Shown piece after piece: positions 9,976 to 18,125 of a stretch of DNA of 64,000 nt. A model generated the notes under the pieces. The model had not been told where the DNA came from, ran no database searches, and saw only the letters and a program-made list of their open reading frames with translations. A program made the position numbers and the translations under genes. The stretch comes from Marinobacter bryozoorum. GTDB taxonomy: Bacteria; Pseudomonadota; Gammaproteobacteria; Pseudomonadales; Oleiphilaceae. The stretch's first letter is position 1; every line of letters starts with the position of its first letter. The DNA is taken from NCBI RefSeq assembly GCF_023156245.1, contig NZ_JAKZAH010000013.1, forward strand, positions 1 through 64,000. The letters run 5' to 3'.

Positions 9976-10481
9976 GCCTTCACCTCCCGAATTTCAACGG
10001 TAAGCGGGTCCGGCCCGACCAGCTTCACGCGCTGTGTCGGCGGCAGGGTCAGCTGTTGCCCGCAGACATCCGGCTGGATTGGCAGCTCACGGCCCCGCAT
10101 ATCCAGCAGGGCAACCAGTGAGACGGAGCTGGGGCGGCCATAATCAAACAGCTCGTTCATGGCCGCGCGGATGGTACGCCCGCTCATAATCACGTCATCC
10201 ACCAGGACCAGGTCCCGCCCCTCGGTCTCGAAGGGCAGGTGGGAAGGCGTAACCCGGGGGTTGAGCCCGATGCGACTGAAATCATCCCGGTAAAAGGAGA
10301 TATCCAGCTCACCCCAGGGCTCGTCCAGCCCAAGCCGACGATGCAGCTCGCTGGCCACCCAGACACCTCCGGTACGAATACCGACCAACAGCGGGTGCTG
10401 GATACTCCGTTCTTCCAGGTAACGACGAAGCCCTTGCTCGAGCGTATCCAGCAAGGCAGGAACGGCGGGTAAATCAGTCAT
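9972..10481 (-). CDS. pyrR: PyrR-type pyrimidine regulator / uracil phosphoribosyltransferase
   Basis: This is a type I phosphoribosyltransferase fold with the PRPP-binding motif [18 protein letters not shown] near residues 92-109. In Gram-positive bacteria PyrR is an RNA-binding attenuator. In Pseudomonas it lies directly upstream of pyrBC' and is implicated in pyrimidine control. Here it overlaps pyrB by four bases. Length is 169 residues. The start is the ATG at 10481, seven bases after ruvX ends. Confidence 0.92.
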   Translation of the reverse strand: MTDLPAVPALLDTLEQGLRRYLEERSIQHPLLVGIRTGGVWVASELHRRLGLDEPWGELDISFYRDDFSRIGLNPRVTPSHLPFETEGRDLVLVDDVIMSGRTIRAAMNELFDYGRPSSVSLVALLDMRGRELPIQPDVCGQQLTLPPTQRVKLVGPDPLTVEIREVKA

Positions 10482-10488
10482 GACGGTG

Positions 10489-10959
10489 TCATTCTCCCAT
10501 TGAATCCCTGGCCTGGTCCCGCTGGTGATTGAACCAGCTTTCCAGGATCAGTACTGCCGCCAGGTCATCCACACCATGGCGACCAAAATCACTGCTGCCG
10601 CCACGGGCCAGGACCGCATCCTTGGCCTCGAAGCTGCTCAGTCGCTCATCCATCATTTCCACTGGCAGGTGAAAGCGTCCGTGGATGCGCTTGCCGAATT
10701 TACGGGCCCGGGCGCACATATCGCTTTCAGTGCCATCCATGTTCAGGGGCAGGCCGACCACCACCAGGTCTGGCTGCCACTCGGTCAGCAACTGTTCAAC
10801 CTGCTGCCAGTCAGGTACGCCATCCCGGGCAGGAATCATCGCCACCGGGCTTGCGGTGCCGAGCAGGGACTGGCCGAAGGCAGCGCCAATGCGGCGCAGG
10901 CCAAAATCAAAGGCGAGCACCTGGTGCCCGCGCTTCGGTCGTGAATCCACCTCAGGCAT
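10489..10959 (-). CDS. ruvX: Putative pre-16S rRNA nuclease / Holliday-junction-resolvase-like YqgF
   Basis: This is an RNase H-like YqgF fold. The first catalytic Asp is in [16 protein letters not shown] near residue 18, the Glu is in MMDERLSS near residue 105, and the last Asp is in [14 protein letters not shown] near residue 132. The family processes the 5' end of 16S rRNA. The Holliday-junction name is historical. It overlaps yqgE by eight bases. At 156 residues it is slightly longer than E. coli YqgF (138), through extra N-terminal residues. Confidence 0.92.
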   Translation of the reverse strand: MPEVDSRPKRGHQVLAFDFGLRRIGAAFGQSLLGTASPVAMIPARDGVPDWQQVEQLLTEWQPDLVVVGLPLNMDGTESDMCARARKFGKRIHGRFHLPVEMMDERLSSFEAKDAVLARGGSSDFGRHGVDDLAAVLILESWFNHQRDQARDSMGE

Positions 10960-11518
10960 GGCCCACCGACTGGTCCAACTGACCGGGATCTATGCCCATC
11001 TGCGCCAGTATGGTTTTGTAGCGGTCCTGCCAGGGAGTATCGAACAACAGGCCAGCACTGGCGGGGCAGGTCAGCCAGGCATTTCCGGCCAGCTCTTCCT
11101 CCAGCTGACCGGCACTCCAGCCGGCGTAACCCAGGGCCACCAGGTAGCGCCCGGGACCGGTGTCGTTGCCGATGGCCTGCAGGATATCCCGGGAGGTGGT
11201 GACCTGGATGGCGTCACTGACCGCCACCGTGCTCTGCCACTCACGGCCCGGCGGGTGAAGCACAAAACCCCGCTCCTGCTGCACCGGACCGCCAGCGAAC
11301 ACCGGAACCTCCAGGTGGCCGCCGTCCATATCGAGCTGCTCCAGGATCTCGCCCAGGGAGACATCCAGCGGCTGGTTGATCAGCAGGCCGAAGGTGCCGT
11401 CGTCTCCGTGGTCACAGATATAGACCACGCCACCATGGAAGTTGGGGTCCCCCAGCCACGGAGAGGCCACCAGGAAATGATCCCTGAGGTTCTGCGAGGA
11501 GGCTTGGCGATCAGTCAT
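10952..11518 (-). CDS. yqgE: YqgE/AlgH family protein (UPF0301)
   Basis: This 188-residue protein has the UPF0301 signature LRDHFLVASPWLGDPNF at the start and VVYICDHGDDGTFGLLINQP near residues 30-50. The biochemical function is unsettled. The Pseudomonas homologue AlgH has been linked to alginate gene expression. As in most proteobacteria it is coupled to ruvX (eight-base overlap) and it overlaps the TonB-like gene by four bases. Confidence 0.93.
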   Translation of the reverse strand: MTDRQASSQNLRDHFLVASPWLGDPNFHGGVVYICDHGDDGTFGLLINQPLDVSLGEILEQLDMDGGHLEVPVFAGGPVQQERGFVLHPPGREWQSTVAVSDAIQVTTSRDILQAIGNDTGPGRYLVALGYAGWSAGQLEEELAGNAWLTCPASAGLLFDTPWQDRYKTILAQMGIDPGQLDQSVGHA

Positions 11519-12387
11519 CCCGACGACAACCCCCGACGCTGGAACGACCAGGTACGTATGATTTCAAGTTCATCGGTCTTTTCACGCATTTCCTCCGGGA
11601 AAGGGGCAAAGGGTGCGGCAAGACGGATAATGCGGATGGCGGCATCATCAAGAACCGTGCTGCCGGAGGATTCCAGAATGCTCACTTCCTTTATGGTGCC
11701 ATCCTTGCGCAAGGATACCAGCAAACGCAGGTCGCCGTAGAGACCCCGGCTGCGGGCCTCCTGCGGATAGTTGCTGTTGCCCACCCGGGTTACCTTGTCG
11801 ACCCAGCTCCGTACGTACCAGGCGCTGGAAGACTGCAGGGTGGATGCAGCGGTGACCCGCGTGACCCGGGGGCGGCGGGCATAGGCCTGTTTCTGGGCAT
11901 CCAGCCGGGCCTCCAGGCTGGCGATTTCCAGGCTGCGCTCCATCAGGCTTTTCTTCTCGGCCACCGGGAAGTCTTCCTCCGGTGGCTCGTCGGACTCTTC
12001 CCTGGCAACAGCGGTTTCCGATGATGCCCTGGCCTGCACGACTTCCCGTTCCGGCTGCGGCTGTGGCTCGGTAACCGCAGGCGGCTCAGGCTGCACCGGC
12101 GCCACTTCCCGGGCGCTCACCTCGGCCACCTCGGGCGTGGTCTGCTCAAGCTTCTCCTCGGCTTCACCACTGCCTTGCTGGTTGGTGGCGGCCAGGAAAT
12201 CAGCCTCTTCCGGTGCCTGCTCGTCCTCAAACCGGGACAGGGTGATTTCCATGGTGGAAGCGCTGGTGGCCGGTTCCTCCGGGGCGAAGGTTACCCCCAA
12301 CAGGACCACCGCATGCAGCGCGACGGCCATGAACAAAGTAAACATCAGGCGATCGTTCGCCGTGACCTGTGCTGCCATTCCTGCCAC
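11515..12387 (-). CDS. tonB3: TonB-family energy transducer (TonB3-like)
   Basis: TonB proteins pass inner-membrane proton-motive energy to outer-membrane receptors. The 290-residue protein has one N-terminal membrane helix (about residues 14-33), a long Pro/Glu-rich periplasmic spacer (about 37-150), and a C-terminal TonB domain from about residue 200 with YPQEARSRGLYGDLRLLVSL and a VSILESSGSTVLDDAA-like core. The position between yqgE and gshB and facing pilG is that of P. aeruginosa tonB3, a gene reported to be required for twitching motility. The symbol is transferred on synteny. No ExbB/ExbD genes are in the window. Confidence 0.85.
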   Translation of the reverse strand: MAGMAAQVTANDRLMFTLFMAVALHAVVLLGVTFAPEEPATSASTMEITLSRFEDEQAPEEADFLAATNQQGSGEAEEKLEQTTPEVAEVSAREVAPVQPEPPAVTEPQPQPEREVVQARASSETAVAREESDEPPEEDFPVAEKKSLMERSLEIASLEARLDAQKQAYARRPRVTRVTAASTLQSSSAWYVRSWVDKVTRVGNSNYPQEARSRGLYGDLRLLVSLRKDGTIKEVSILESSGSTVLDDAAIRIIRLAAPFAPFPEEMREKTDELEIIRTWSFQRRGLSSG

Positions 12388-12420
12388 TTCCAGGGAGTTC
12401 TGATTCAGGGAAACGGACGA

Positions 12421-13368
12421 TTATCCCAGACGACGCTCGATGGCATCCATGAGCTGGCCCGCAATATCGATACCGAACGCCGCATCCAGCTCCCGGACGC
12501 AAGTAGGGCTGGTCACATTAATCTCGGTCAGATAATCGCCAATCACATCAATACCCACGAAGATCAGGTTCTTCTCTTTCAGTATGGGACCCACTCGCTC
12601 ACAGATTTCCCGGTCCCTGGCAGTCAGTTCACGCCCCTCACCGCGACCGCCGGCGGCCAGGTTGCCGCGATTTTCACCAACCGACGGTATCCGGGCCAGG
12701 GCGTAGGGTACCGGCTCACCTTCAATCAGCAGGATGCGCTTGTCGCCCTCAGTAATCTCCGGAATATATTTCTGGGCCATGCACTGATGCTGGCCGTCGT
12801 TGGTCAGGGTTTCAATGATAACCCCCAGGTTGAAGTCGTTTTCACGGACCCGGAAGATCGACTTGCCTCCCATGCCGTCCACCGGCTTCATGATCACATC
12901 ACCGTGCTCCCGGTAGAACTCCCGCAGGCGCTCAGCCGAGCGGGTGACCAACAGCGGCGGCGTGCAGTCCTCGAACTGTGTGGCGAATAACTTCTCGTTA
13001 CAGTCCCTCAGGGCCTGGGTCGGGTTGACCACCAGCGCACCCTGGCGCTCGGCCGCCTCGAGGATGTAGGTCGCCATCAGGAACTCACGGTCCACCGGGG
13101 GGTCCTTGCGCATAAGGATGGCATCAAGGTCGCCCAGGGCGATGTCATCCTCGTGGCCAAAGGTATACCAGTCGGCCGGATCCATCTGCACATCGAGGGA
13201 ACGTATCCGCGCCCGGGCCTGGCCACCCTTCATATACAGGTCGGGCAGTTCCATATAGGCGATCTCCCAGCCTCGCTGCCGGGCTGACCACAACATGGCC
13301 AGTGAGGTATCCTTCTTGAAGGTTATGTCCTGGATCGGATCCATCACCACGCCGATTCTGAGTGTCAT
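12421..13368 (-). CDS. gshB: Glutathione synthetase
   Basis: GshB joins gamma-glutamylcysteine and glycine with ATP in the last step of glutathione synthesis. ATP-grasp features are visible: MDPIQDITFKKDTSLAML at the start, VMKPVDGMGGKSIFRV near residue 155 and the Mg-binding FVGIDVIGDYLTEINVTSP near residues 270-288. Length is 315 residues (E. coli: 316). It is the first gene of the minus-strand operon running to pyrC', and lies 33 bases before the TonB gene. Its start region faces pilG across about 300 bases. Confidence 0.96.
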   Translation of the reverse strand: MTLRIGVVMDPIQDITFKKDTSLAMLWSARQRGWEIAYMELPDLYMKGGQARARIRSLDVQMDPADWYTFGHEDDIALGDLDAILMRKDPPVDREFLMATYILEAAERQGALVVNPTQALRDCNEKLFATQFEDCTPPLLVTRSAERLREFYREHGDVIMKPVDGMGGKSIFRVRENDFNLGVIIETLTNDGQHQCMAQKYIPEITEGDKRILLIEGEPVPYALARIPSVGENRGNLAAGGRGEGRELTARDREICERVGPILKEKNLIFVGIDVIGDYLTEINVTSPTCVRELDAAFGIDIAGQLMDAIERRLG

Positions 13369-13459
13369 TACGCCTCTCCGGTCAATTGACGAAAAACAGG
13401 AACCCGTCTACAGAGAATACTGATCAAACGGTGCTATGCTGCTTGAAGATGGTATTGTA

Positions 13460-13490
13460 CCGGGCGCCGGAATGCACCTGCCGGGCGCCG
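13460..13490. promoter_or_regulatory. Direct repeat CCGGGCGCCG x2 between gshB and pilG
   Basis: Two identical 10-mers, at 13460-13469 and 13481-13490, each contain the palindrome GGCGCC. They are spaced 21 bases start to start, two turns of the helix, on the same face of the DNA. They lie in the divergent control region, nearer to gshB. This could be an operator for an unknown dimeric regulator. No protein is identified. Confidence 0.4.
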
Positions 13491-13552
13491 ATTATCCGTC
13501 GCTGAAGTGAGTTGGAAATGTGAGCCCGTACAATACGTCACAAACTGAAACT

Positions 13553-13580
13553 TTGTTGCATGTCACGAATAGCCTATAAA
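13553..13580 (+). promoter_or_regulatory. Candidate promoter of the pilG-chpC operon
   Basis: TTGTTG at 13553-13558 and TATAAA at 13575-13580 are separated by 16 bases. They lie about 90 bases before the pilG start in an AT-rich part of the 300-base gshB-pilG interval. The remainder of the interval (13369-13669) shows no ORF. Confidence 0.4.
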
Positions 13581-13669
13581 TAGAGAGGCTTGATAGAACA
13601 CCTTCAATTTGTGTGTTAAAAAGCCAATCTCTGAACACCGACACTCGCAGAGCGCAAGGCAGTTGCATA

Positions 13670-14062
13670 ATGGATGACAACTTCGAAAATCTGAAAATCA
13701 TGGTGATTGACGACAGCAAGACGATTCGTCGCACCGCAGAGACGCTGCTCAAAAAAGTGGGCTGCGAGGTGATCACCGCGACCGACGGTTTCGATGCGCT
13801 CGCCAAAATAGCTGATTCCCATCCTGACATCATCTTCGTGGACATCATGATGCCACGGCTGGATGGCTATCAGACCTGCGCCCTGATCAAGAACAACTCC
13901 GCGTTCCGCAAGACTCCCGTTATCATGCTGTCCAGCAAGGACGGGCTGTTCGACAAGGCCAAGGGTCGCATTGTCGGGTCAGACCAGTACCTGACCAAAC
14001 CATTCAGCAAGGACGAGCTGCTTAACACGATTCGCCAGTATGTTCCCCAGGCGGAACAGTGA
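13670..14062 (+). CDS. pilG: Type IV pilus response regulator PilG
   Basis: This single-domain CheY-like receiver of the Pil-Chp system controls pilus extension in Pseudomonas. The acidic pair is in IMVIDDSKTIRRTAE near residue 13, the phospho-acceptor Asp in DIIFVDIMMPRLDG near residue 60, and the conserved Lys in YLTKPFSKDEL near residue 110. The frame is open from 13613, but the ATG at 13670 (MDDNFENLK) gives 130 residues, close to the known PilG length of about 135. It is the first gene of the operon pilGHIJK-chpABC. Confidence 0.95.
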   Translation: MDDNFENLKIMVIDDSKTIRRTAETLLKKVGCEVITATDGFDALAKIADSHPDIIFVDIMMPRLDGYQTCALIKNNSAFRKTPVIMLSSKDGLFDKAKGRIVGSDQYLTKPFSKDELLNTIRQYVPQAEQ

Positions 14063-14094
14063 ATCCGCGCTAAAAAAGAACCATCGAGGATAAC

Positions 14095-14457
14095 ATGGCC
14101 CGCATTCTGATCGTTGACGACTCCCCCACCGAAATCAAGAAAATTTCAACCATCCTGGAAAAGCATAAACACGAGGTCCTGACCGCCGATAATGGTGCTG
14201 ATGGCGTTGCCATGGCCCGGGCCGAAAACCCGGACCTGGTGCTGATGGACGTGGTCATGCCCGGACTCAATGGCTTCCAGGCCACCCGGCAGCTGACCCG
14301 GGCACCGGAAACCGCCTCAATCCCCGTGGTTATCGTGACCACCAAGGACCAGGAAACCGACCGTGTCTGGGGTACCCGGCAAGGCGCCAAGGGGTACCTG
14401 GTCAAGCCTGTGAACGAGAACGACCTGATCAGCACTATTAACAGTCTCGTGTCCTGA
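14095..14457 (+). CDS. pilH: Type IV pilus response regulator PilH
   Basis: This is a second stand-alone receiver domain (120 residues). ILIVDDSPTEIKKI is at the start, the phospho-acceptor is in PDLVLMDVVMPGLNG near residue 52, and the Lys is in GYLVKPVNENDL near residue 103. In Pseudomonas PilH opposes PilG and acts as a phosphate sink linked to pilus retraction. It follows pilG by 32 bases with a GAGG ribosome-binding site and precedes pilI by 22 bases. Confidence 0.95.
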   Translation: MARILIVDDSPTEIKKISTILEKHKHEVLTADNGADGVAMARAENPDLVLMDVVMPGLNGFQATRQLTRAPETASIPVVIVTTKDQETDRVWGTRQGAKGYLVKPVNENDLISTINSLVS

Positions 14458-14479
14458 ACAAGCGTCCCTTGGAGTAAGC

Positions 14480-15025
14480 ATGTCTGCCCAGGCCACACCC
14501 TTTGCCGTACTGACCGATATTGCCCGGCGAAGCCGGTCCCTGGCTGCCGGCCTGCCGGAACAGCAGGAAGCAGTGACCCTGTGGAACGGTATCGGCTTCA
14601 TGCTGGCCGGTCAGCGCTTCGTTGCCCCGATGGGTGAAGTGGTCGAAATCCTGCACCTGCCCCGCTTCACTCATGTACCCGGGGTTCGCCCCTTCATGCT
14701 CGGCGTCGCCAATGTCCGCGGTCGCCTGCTGCCACTGATCGACCTCGCCCAGTTCTTCGGCTTGCCGCGGAGTGCCCGCAGCAATCGTGACCGACGGGTA
14801 CTGGTGGTGGAGCAAGACGACATTTTTACCGGCCTGGTGGTGGATGACGTAGTCGGTATGCAGTATTTCGCCGAGGACAGTTTTGTTCCCCGGTCAGAAG
14901 ATATCCATGAAGCAATGACCCCCTTTGTGCAGGGGGGCTATGTCCGTGACGAGGAAATCTGGAACGTGTTCTCAACTTTTGCGCTAATCGATGATGAGCG
15001 CTTTCTGGATGTGTCACAGTGGTAA
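14480..15025 (+). CDS. pilI: CheW-like adaptor PilI
   Basis: PilI couples the receptor PilJ to the kinase ChpA. The 181-residue protein is a single CheW domain. The receptor/kinase-binding core VPGVRPFMLGVANVRGRLLP lies around residues 68-87, and LVVEQDDIFTGLVVDDVVG around residues 110-130. A GGAG precedes the ATG. Confidence 0.94.
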   Translation: MSAQATPFAVLTDIARRSRSLAAGLPEQQEAVTLWNGIGFMLAGQRFVAPMGEVVEILHLPRFTHVPGVRPFMLGVANVRGRLLPLIDLAQFFGLPRSARSNRDRRVLVVEQDDIFTGLVVDDVVGMQYFAEDSFVPRSEDIHEAMTPFVQGGYVRDEEIWNVFSTFALIDDERFLDVSQW

Positions 15026-15107
15026 TGTTTACGGCCGTGCCGGCACTGCTGGCCGACTTACCCTCTGAAACCTATTTGCCAAAAAGAAGAGAGGCCGGGA
15101 GCCAAAG

Positions 15108-17186
15108 ATGAAAAACAAAGCCGGAAGATTCAGCACGGGACAGGGTGCCAACAAGCTTGTTGGTGGTCTGATCGCAGCGCTGATCGTACTTACCGTGCTG
15201 CTCGTTGTGGTTCTGTTCATTATCAACCAGGACAGCCGCAACGATCAGGAATACATTGCCTACACGGGTGAGCTGCGGGTACTTTCCCAGGAGATTACCA
15301 GTAACGCCACCGAGGCCGCCGACGGTAACGAGGAGGCGTTTACCCGGCTGCAGGGCAGCCGCAACGAATTCGCGGAGCTGTGGGGCTATATCCTCCAGGG
15401 TAATCCGCAAACCGGCCTCCCGGCCAGTGACCTGGCGGCTGACAGCCAGGTTCAGCCCTACTGGGATACCGTACGTGACAGCGCCGACAGCATTGTAAAC
15501 ACCCGTGAGGAAGTTCTCGGCCTGCATGAGGTTGCCAGCACCCTGAACGAAACCATTCCCCGCCTGCAGGTGGAATACCGGGACATCGTGTCGGTACTGC
15601 TGGATAGCGACGCACCGGCCGACCAGGTAGCACTGGCCCAGCGCCAGTCGCTGCTGGCAGAACGTATTGCCCGGGCGGTAAACAGCGTGCTTTCCGGTGA
15701 AGAAGACGCAGTCGTAGCCGCCGACCGGTTTGGCCGTGATGCCACCGAGTTCGGCCGGGTACTCCAGGGCCAGCTCGAAGGCAACCCGGCCATGAGCATC
15801 TCCCGGATCAATATCGAGGAAGCCCGGTACGGCCTGGAAGCGGTACAGGAACTCTACCAGTACGTTTCCCAGAACATCGACGCGATCCTGGAGGCTTCTC
15901 CCGCCCTCTACCGCGTGCGTAACGCCTCCAATGACATCTTCCAGAACTCCCAGCTGCTGCTGCAGGAAATCTCCACCCTGGCGAACGGCTTTGCCAGCCA
16001 GGCCGGGGCCCGGGTTATCGGCCCGCTGCTGGCTTACCTGATCCTGGCCCTGATGGTCGCGACCGTCATTGCCATCGGTGTGGTGCTCTACCGTGCCGCC
16101 CAGGAACGACTGGCACAGACCCAGGCCCAGAACGAACAGAACCAGAACGCGATCCTGCGACTGCTGGACGAACTGGCCGACCTGGCCGATGGTGACCTGA
16201 CCACCGAGGCGACGGTAACCGAGGACTTCACCGGCGCCATCGCCGACTCCATCAACTACGCGATCGACCAGATGCGCGGCCTGGTACAGGCCATCCGGGG
16301 TACGGCGGTAAGGGTTGCGTCCGCTGCCCAGGAATCCCAGTCCACGGCCATGCAGCTGGCGGACGCCTCCGAGCACCAGGCCCAGGAAATTGCCGGCGCC
16401 TCTGCAGCGGTTAACGAGATGGCGGTGTCTATCGACCAGGTATCCTCCAACGCCGCCGAATCCACCGCGGTTGCGGAGCGCTCGGTTGCCATCGCCAAGA
16501 AAGGCGCCGAAGTGGTACAGAACACCATTCGCGGCATGGACAACATCCGGGAGCAGATCCAGGAAACGTCCAAGCGGATCAAGCGCCTGGGTGAATCTTC
16601 CCAGGAAATCGGTGACATCGTATCCCTGATCAACGACATTGCCGACCAGACCAACATCCTGTCCCTGAACGCCGCCATCCAGGCCTCCATGGCCGGCGAT
16701 GCTGGCCGTGGCTTCGCGGTGGTCGCGGATGAAGTACAGCGCCTGGCGGAACGCTCCTCTGCAGCAACCAAGCAGATCGAGGCACTGGTTAAAACCATCC
16801 AGTCGGATACCAACGAGGCGGTCATCTCCATGGAACACACCACCGCCGAGGTGGTCCGTGGTGCACGCCTGGCACAGGACGCCGGTGTTGCCCTGGAGGA
16901 AATCGAAAGCGTATCCATGAGCCTGGCGGAACTGATCCAAAACATCTCCAACGCAGCACGCCAGCAGGCGTCGTCAGCGGCGCACATTTCCAACACCATG
17001 AACGTCATACAGGAAATCACCTCCCAGACGTCTTCCGGTACCAACGCCACCGCGCGGTCTATCGGGAACCTGGCCGAGATGGCTTCCGAGCTGCGGTCTT
17101 CGGTTGCCGGCTTCACCCTGCCGGAAGAAGACCAGGTCGACACCATGGAAAGCGAGGAGGACAGCAACGCAACGGTGGTCAGCTGA
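15108..17186 (+). CDS. pilJ: Methyl-accepting chemoreceptor PilJ
   Basis: PilJ is the receptor of the Pil-Chp pathway and senses surface contact and pilus state in Pseudomonas. A first membrane helix (about residues 17-40) is followed by a long Asn/Gln/Glu-rich periplasmic region with two PilJ-type repeats, a second helix (about 300-325), HAMP-like linker helices and a signalling hairpin. The hairpin tip is NDIADQTNILSLNAAIQASM near residues 505-525, where QASMAG replaces the EAARAG of ordinary receptors, a PilJ hallmark. Length is 692 residues (P. aeruginosa: about 682). The gap to pilK is 28 bases. Confidence 0.96.
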   Translation: MKNKAGRFSTGQGANKLVGGLIAALIVLTVLLVVVLFIINQDSRNDQEYIAYTGELRVLSQEITSNATEAADGNEEAFTRLQGSRNEFAELWGYILQGNPQTGLPASDLAADSQVQPYWDTVRDSADSIVNTREEVLGLHEVASTLNETIPRLQVEYRDIVSVLLDSDAPADQVALAQRQSLLAERIARAVNSVLSGEEDAVVAADRFGRDATEFGRVLQGQLEGNPAMSISRINIEEARYGLEAVQELYQYVSQNIDAILEASPALYRVRNASNDIFQNSQLLLQEISTLANGFASQAGARVIGPLLAYLILALMVATVIAIGVVLYRAAQERLAQTQAQNEQNQNAILRLLDELADLADGDLTTEATVTEDFTGAIADSINYAIDQMRGLVQAIRGTAVRVASAAQESQSTAMQLADASEHQAQEIAGASAAVNEMAVSIDQVSSNAAESTAVAERSVAIAKKGAEVVQNTIRGMDNIREQIQETSKRIKRLGESSQEIGDIVSLINDIADQTNILSLNAAIQASMAGDAGRGFAVVADEVQRLAERSSAATKQIEALVKTIQSDTNEAVISMEHTTAEVVRGARLAQDAGVALEEIESVSMSLAELIQNISNAARQQASSAAHISNTMNVIQEITSQTSSGTNATARSIGNLAEMASELRSSVAGFTLPEEDQVDTMESEEDSNATVVS

Positions 17187-17214
17187 CCACCGTTGCCTGG
17201 GGCGATGAGGGTTT

Positions 17215-18114
17215 ATGGCTGACGTACCCCACAACCTGTCTCCCGGCCCGGAACACTGGGCACTGCGCCCGCTCCCGGATATGGACGAGGCGCAGTTCCA
17301 CCAGTGGAAAACCTTGCTGGAACACCGGACCGGAATGGCCCTCGCCCCTGAGCGTAAATCCTTCCTGGAAACCAACATCGGCATCCGCATGCGCGAGATT
17401 GGCTGTGGCAGTTTCCAGGCCTATTACGAAAAGATTGTGGCCGGACCGGAAGCGGTCGTGGAATGGTCCACCCTGGTGGACCGGCTTACTGTCCAGGAAA
17501 CCCGGTTTTTCCGTGACGCCGACGCCTTCCGGCTGGTGTCCGACTATGTGATGACCCGGCCACGGGAGCAACTGCGCCAACGGCCCCTTGAGGCCTGGAG
17601 CGTGGGCTGCTCCACCGGCGAGGAAGCCTATACCCTGGCGATCCTGCTGAATGAGTGCATGGCGCAGCTGAGGCTGCCGACGCTGTACGGAGTGACCGGT
17701 TCTGACATCAGCAAGCCGGCCCTGGAGAAGGCCCAGAAAGGGCTTTTTAACCCCAGGCGCCTGAGCGGCATGGATGACAGCCTGCGACAGCGATATTTCC
17801 GGGCAGGAGCCCGTAACAGTGAAGAAATCGCAGAGAGCATTCGCGAGCGTGTGTGTTTCACCCGGCTCAATGTACTGGACCTGAAACAGGCGCCCATGCA
17901 GGGCGTGAACATCATTTTCTGCCAGAACCTGCTGATCTATTTCCGCCGCTGGCGCCGGCGGGAAATCGTAACCAGGCTGGCGGAACACCTGGCCCCTGGC
18001 GGCCTGCTGGTGCTGGGACAGGGTGAGATCACCGGCTGGCAACCGCCGGGACTGCAGCGGGTTCCCTCGGAACATGTGCTGGCGTGGATTCGCCGCCAGT
18101 CAGACGACGAATAA
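17215..18114 (+). CDS. pilK: CheR-type receptor methyltransferase PilK
   Basis: PilK is predicted to methylate glutamates of PilJ with S-adenosylmethionine. The N-terminal helical domain is followed by VQETRFFRD near residue 95, the SAM-binding SVGCSTGEEAYTLAILL near residues 128-144, and the active-site segment FCQNLLIYFRRW near residue 238. Length is 299 residues. It ends 11 bases before the chpA start. Confidence 0.95.
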   Translation: MADVPHNLSPGPEHWALRPLPDMDEAQFHQWKTLLEHRTGMALAPERKSFLETNIGIRMREIGCGSFQAYYEKIVAGPEAVVEWSTLVDRLTVQETRFFRDADAFRLVSDYVMTRPREQLRQRPLEAWSVGCSTGEEAYTLAILLNECMAQLRLPTLYGVTGSDISKPALEKAQKGLFNPRRLSGMDDSLRQRYFRAGARNSEEIAESIRERVCFTRLNVLDLKQAPMQGVNIIFCQNLLIYFRRWRRREIVTRLAEHLAPGGLLVLGQGEITGWQPPGLQRVPSEHVLAWIRRQSDDE

Positions 18115-18125
18115 CCGGAGTGGTT

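Noticed and set aside
15072-16940. Long 622-codon open frame on the minus strand
   Set aside because: It lies entirely antisense to pilJ, has a low-complexity Gly/Val/Arg/His composition typical of the complement of GC-rich coding DNA, and shows no motif. The plus frame is clearly PilJ.
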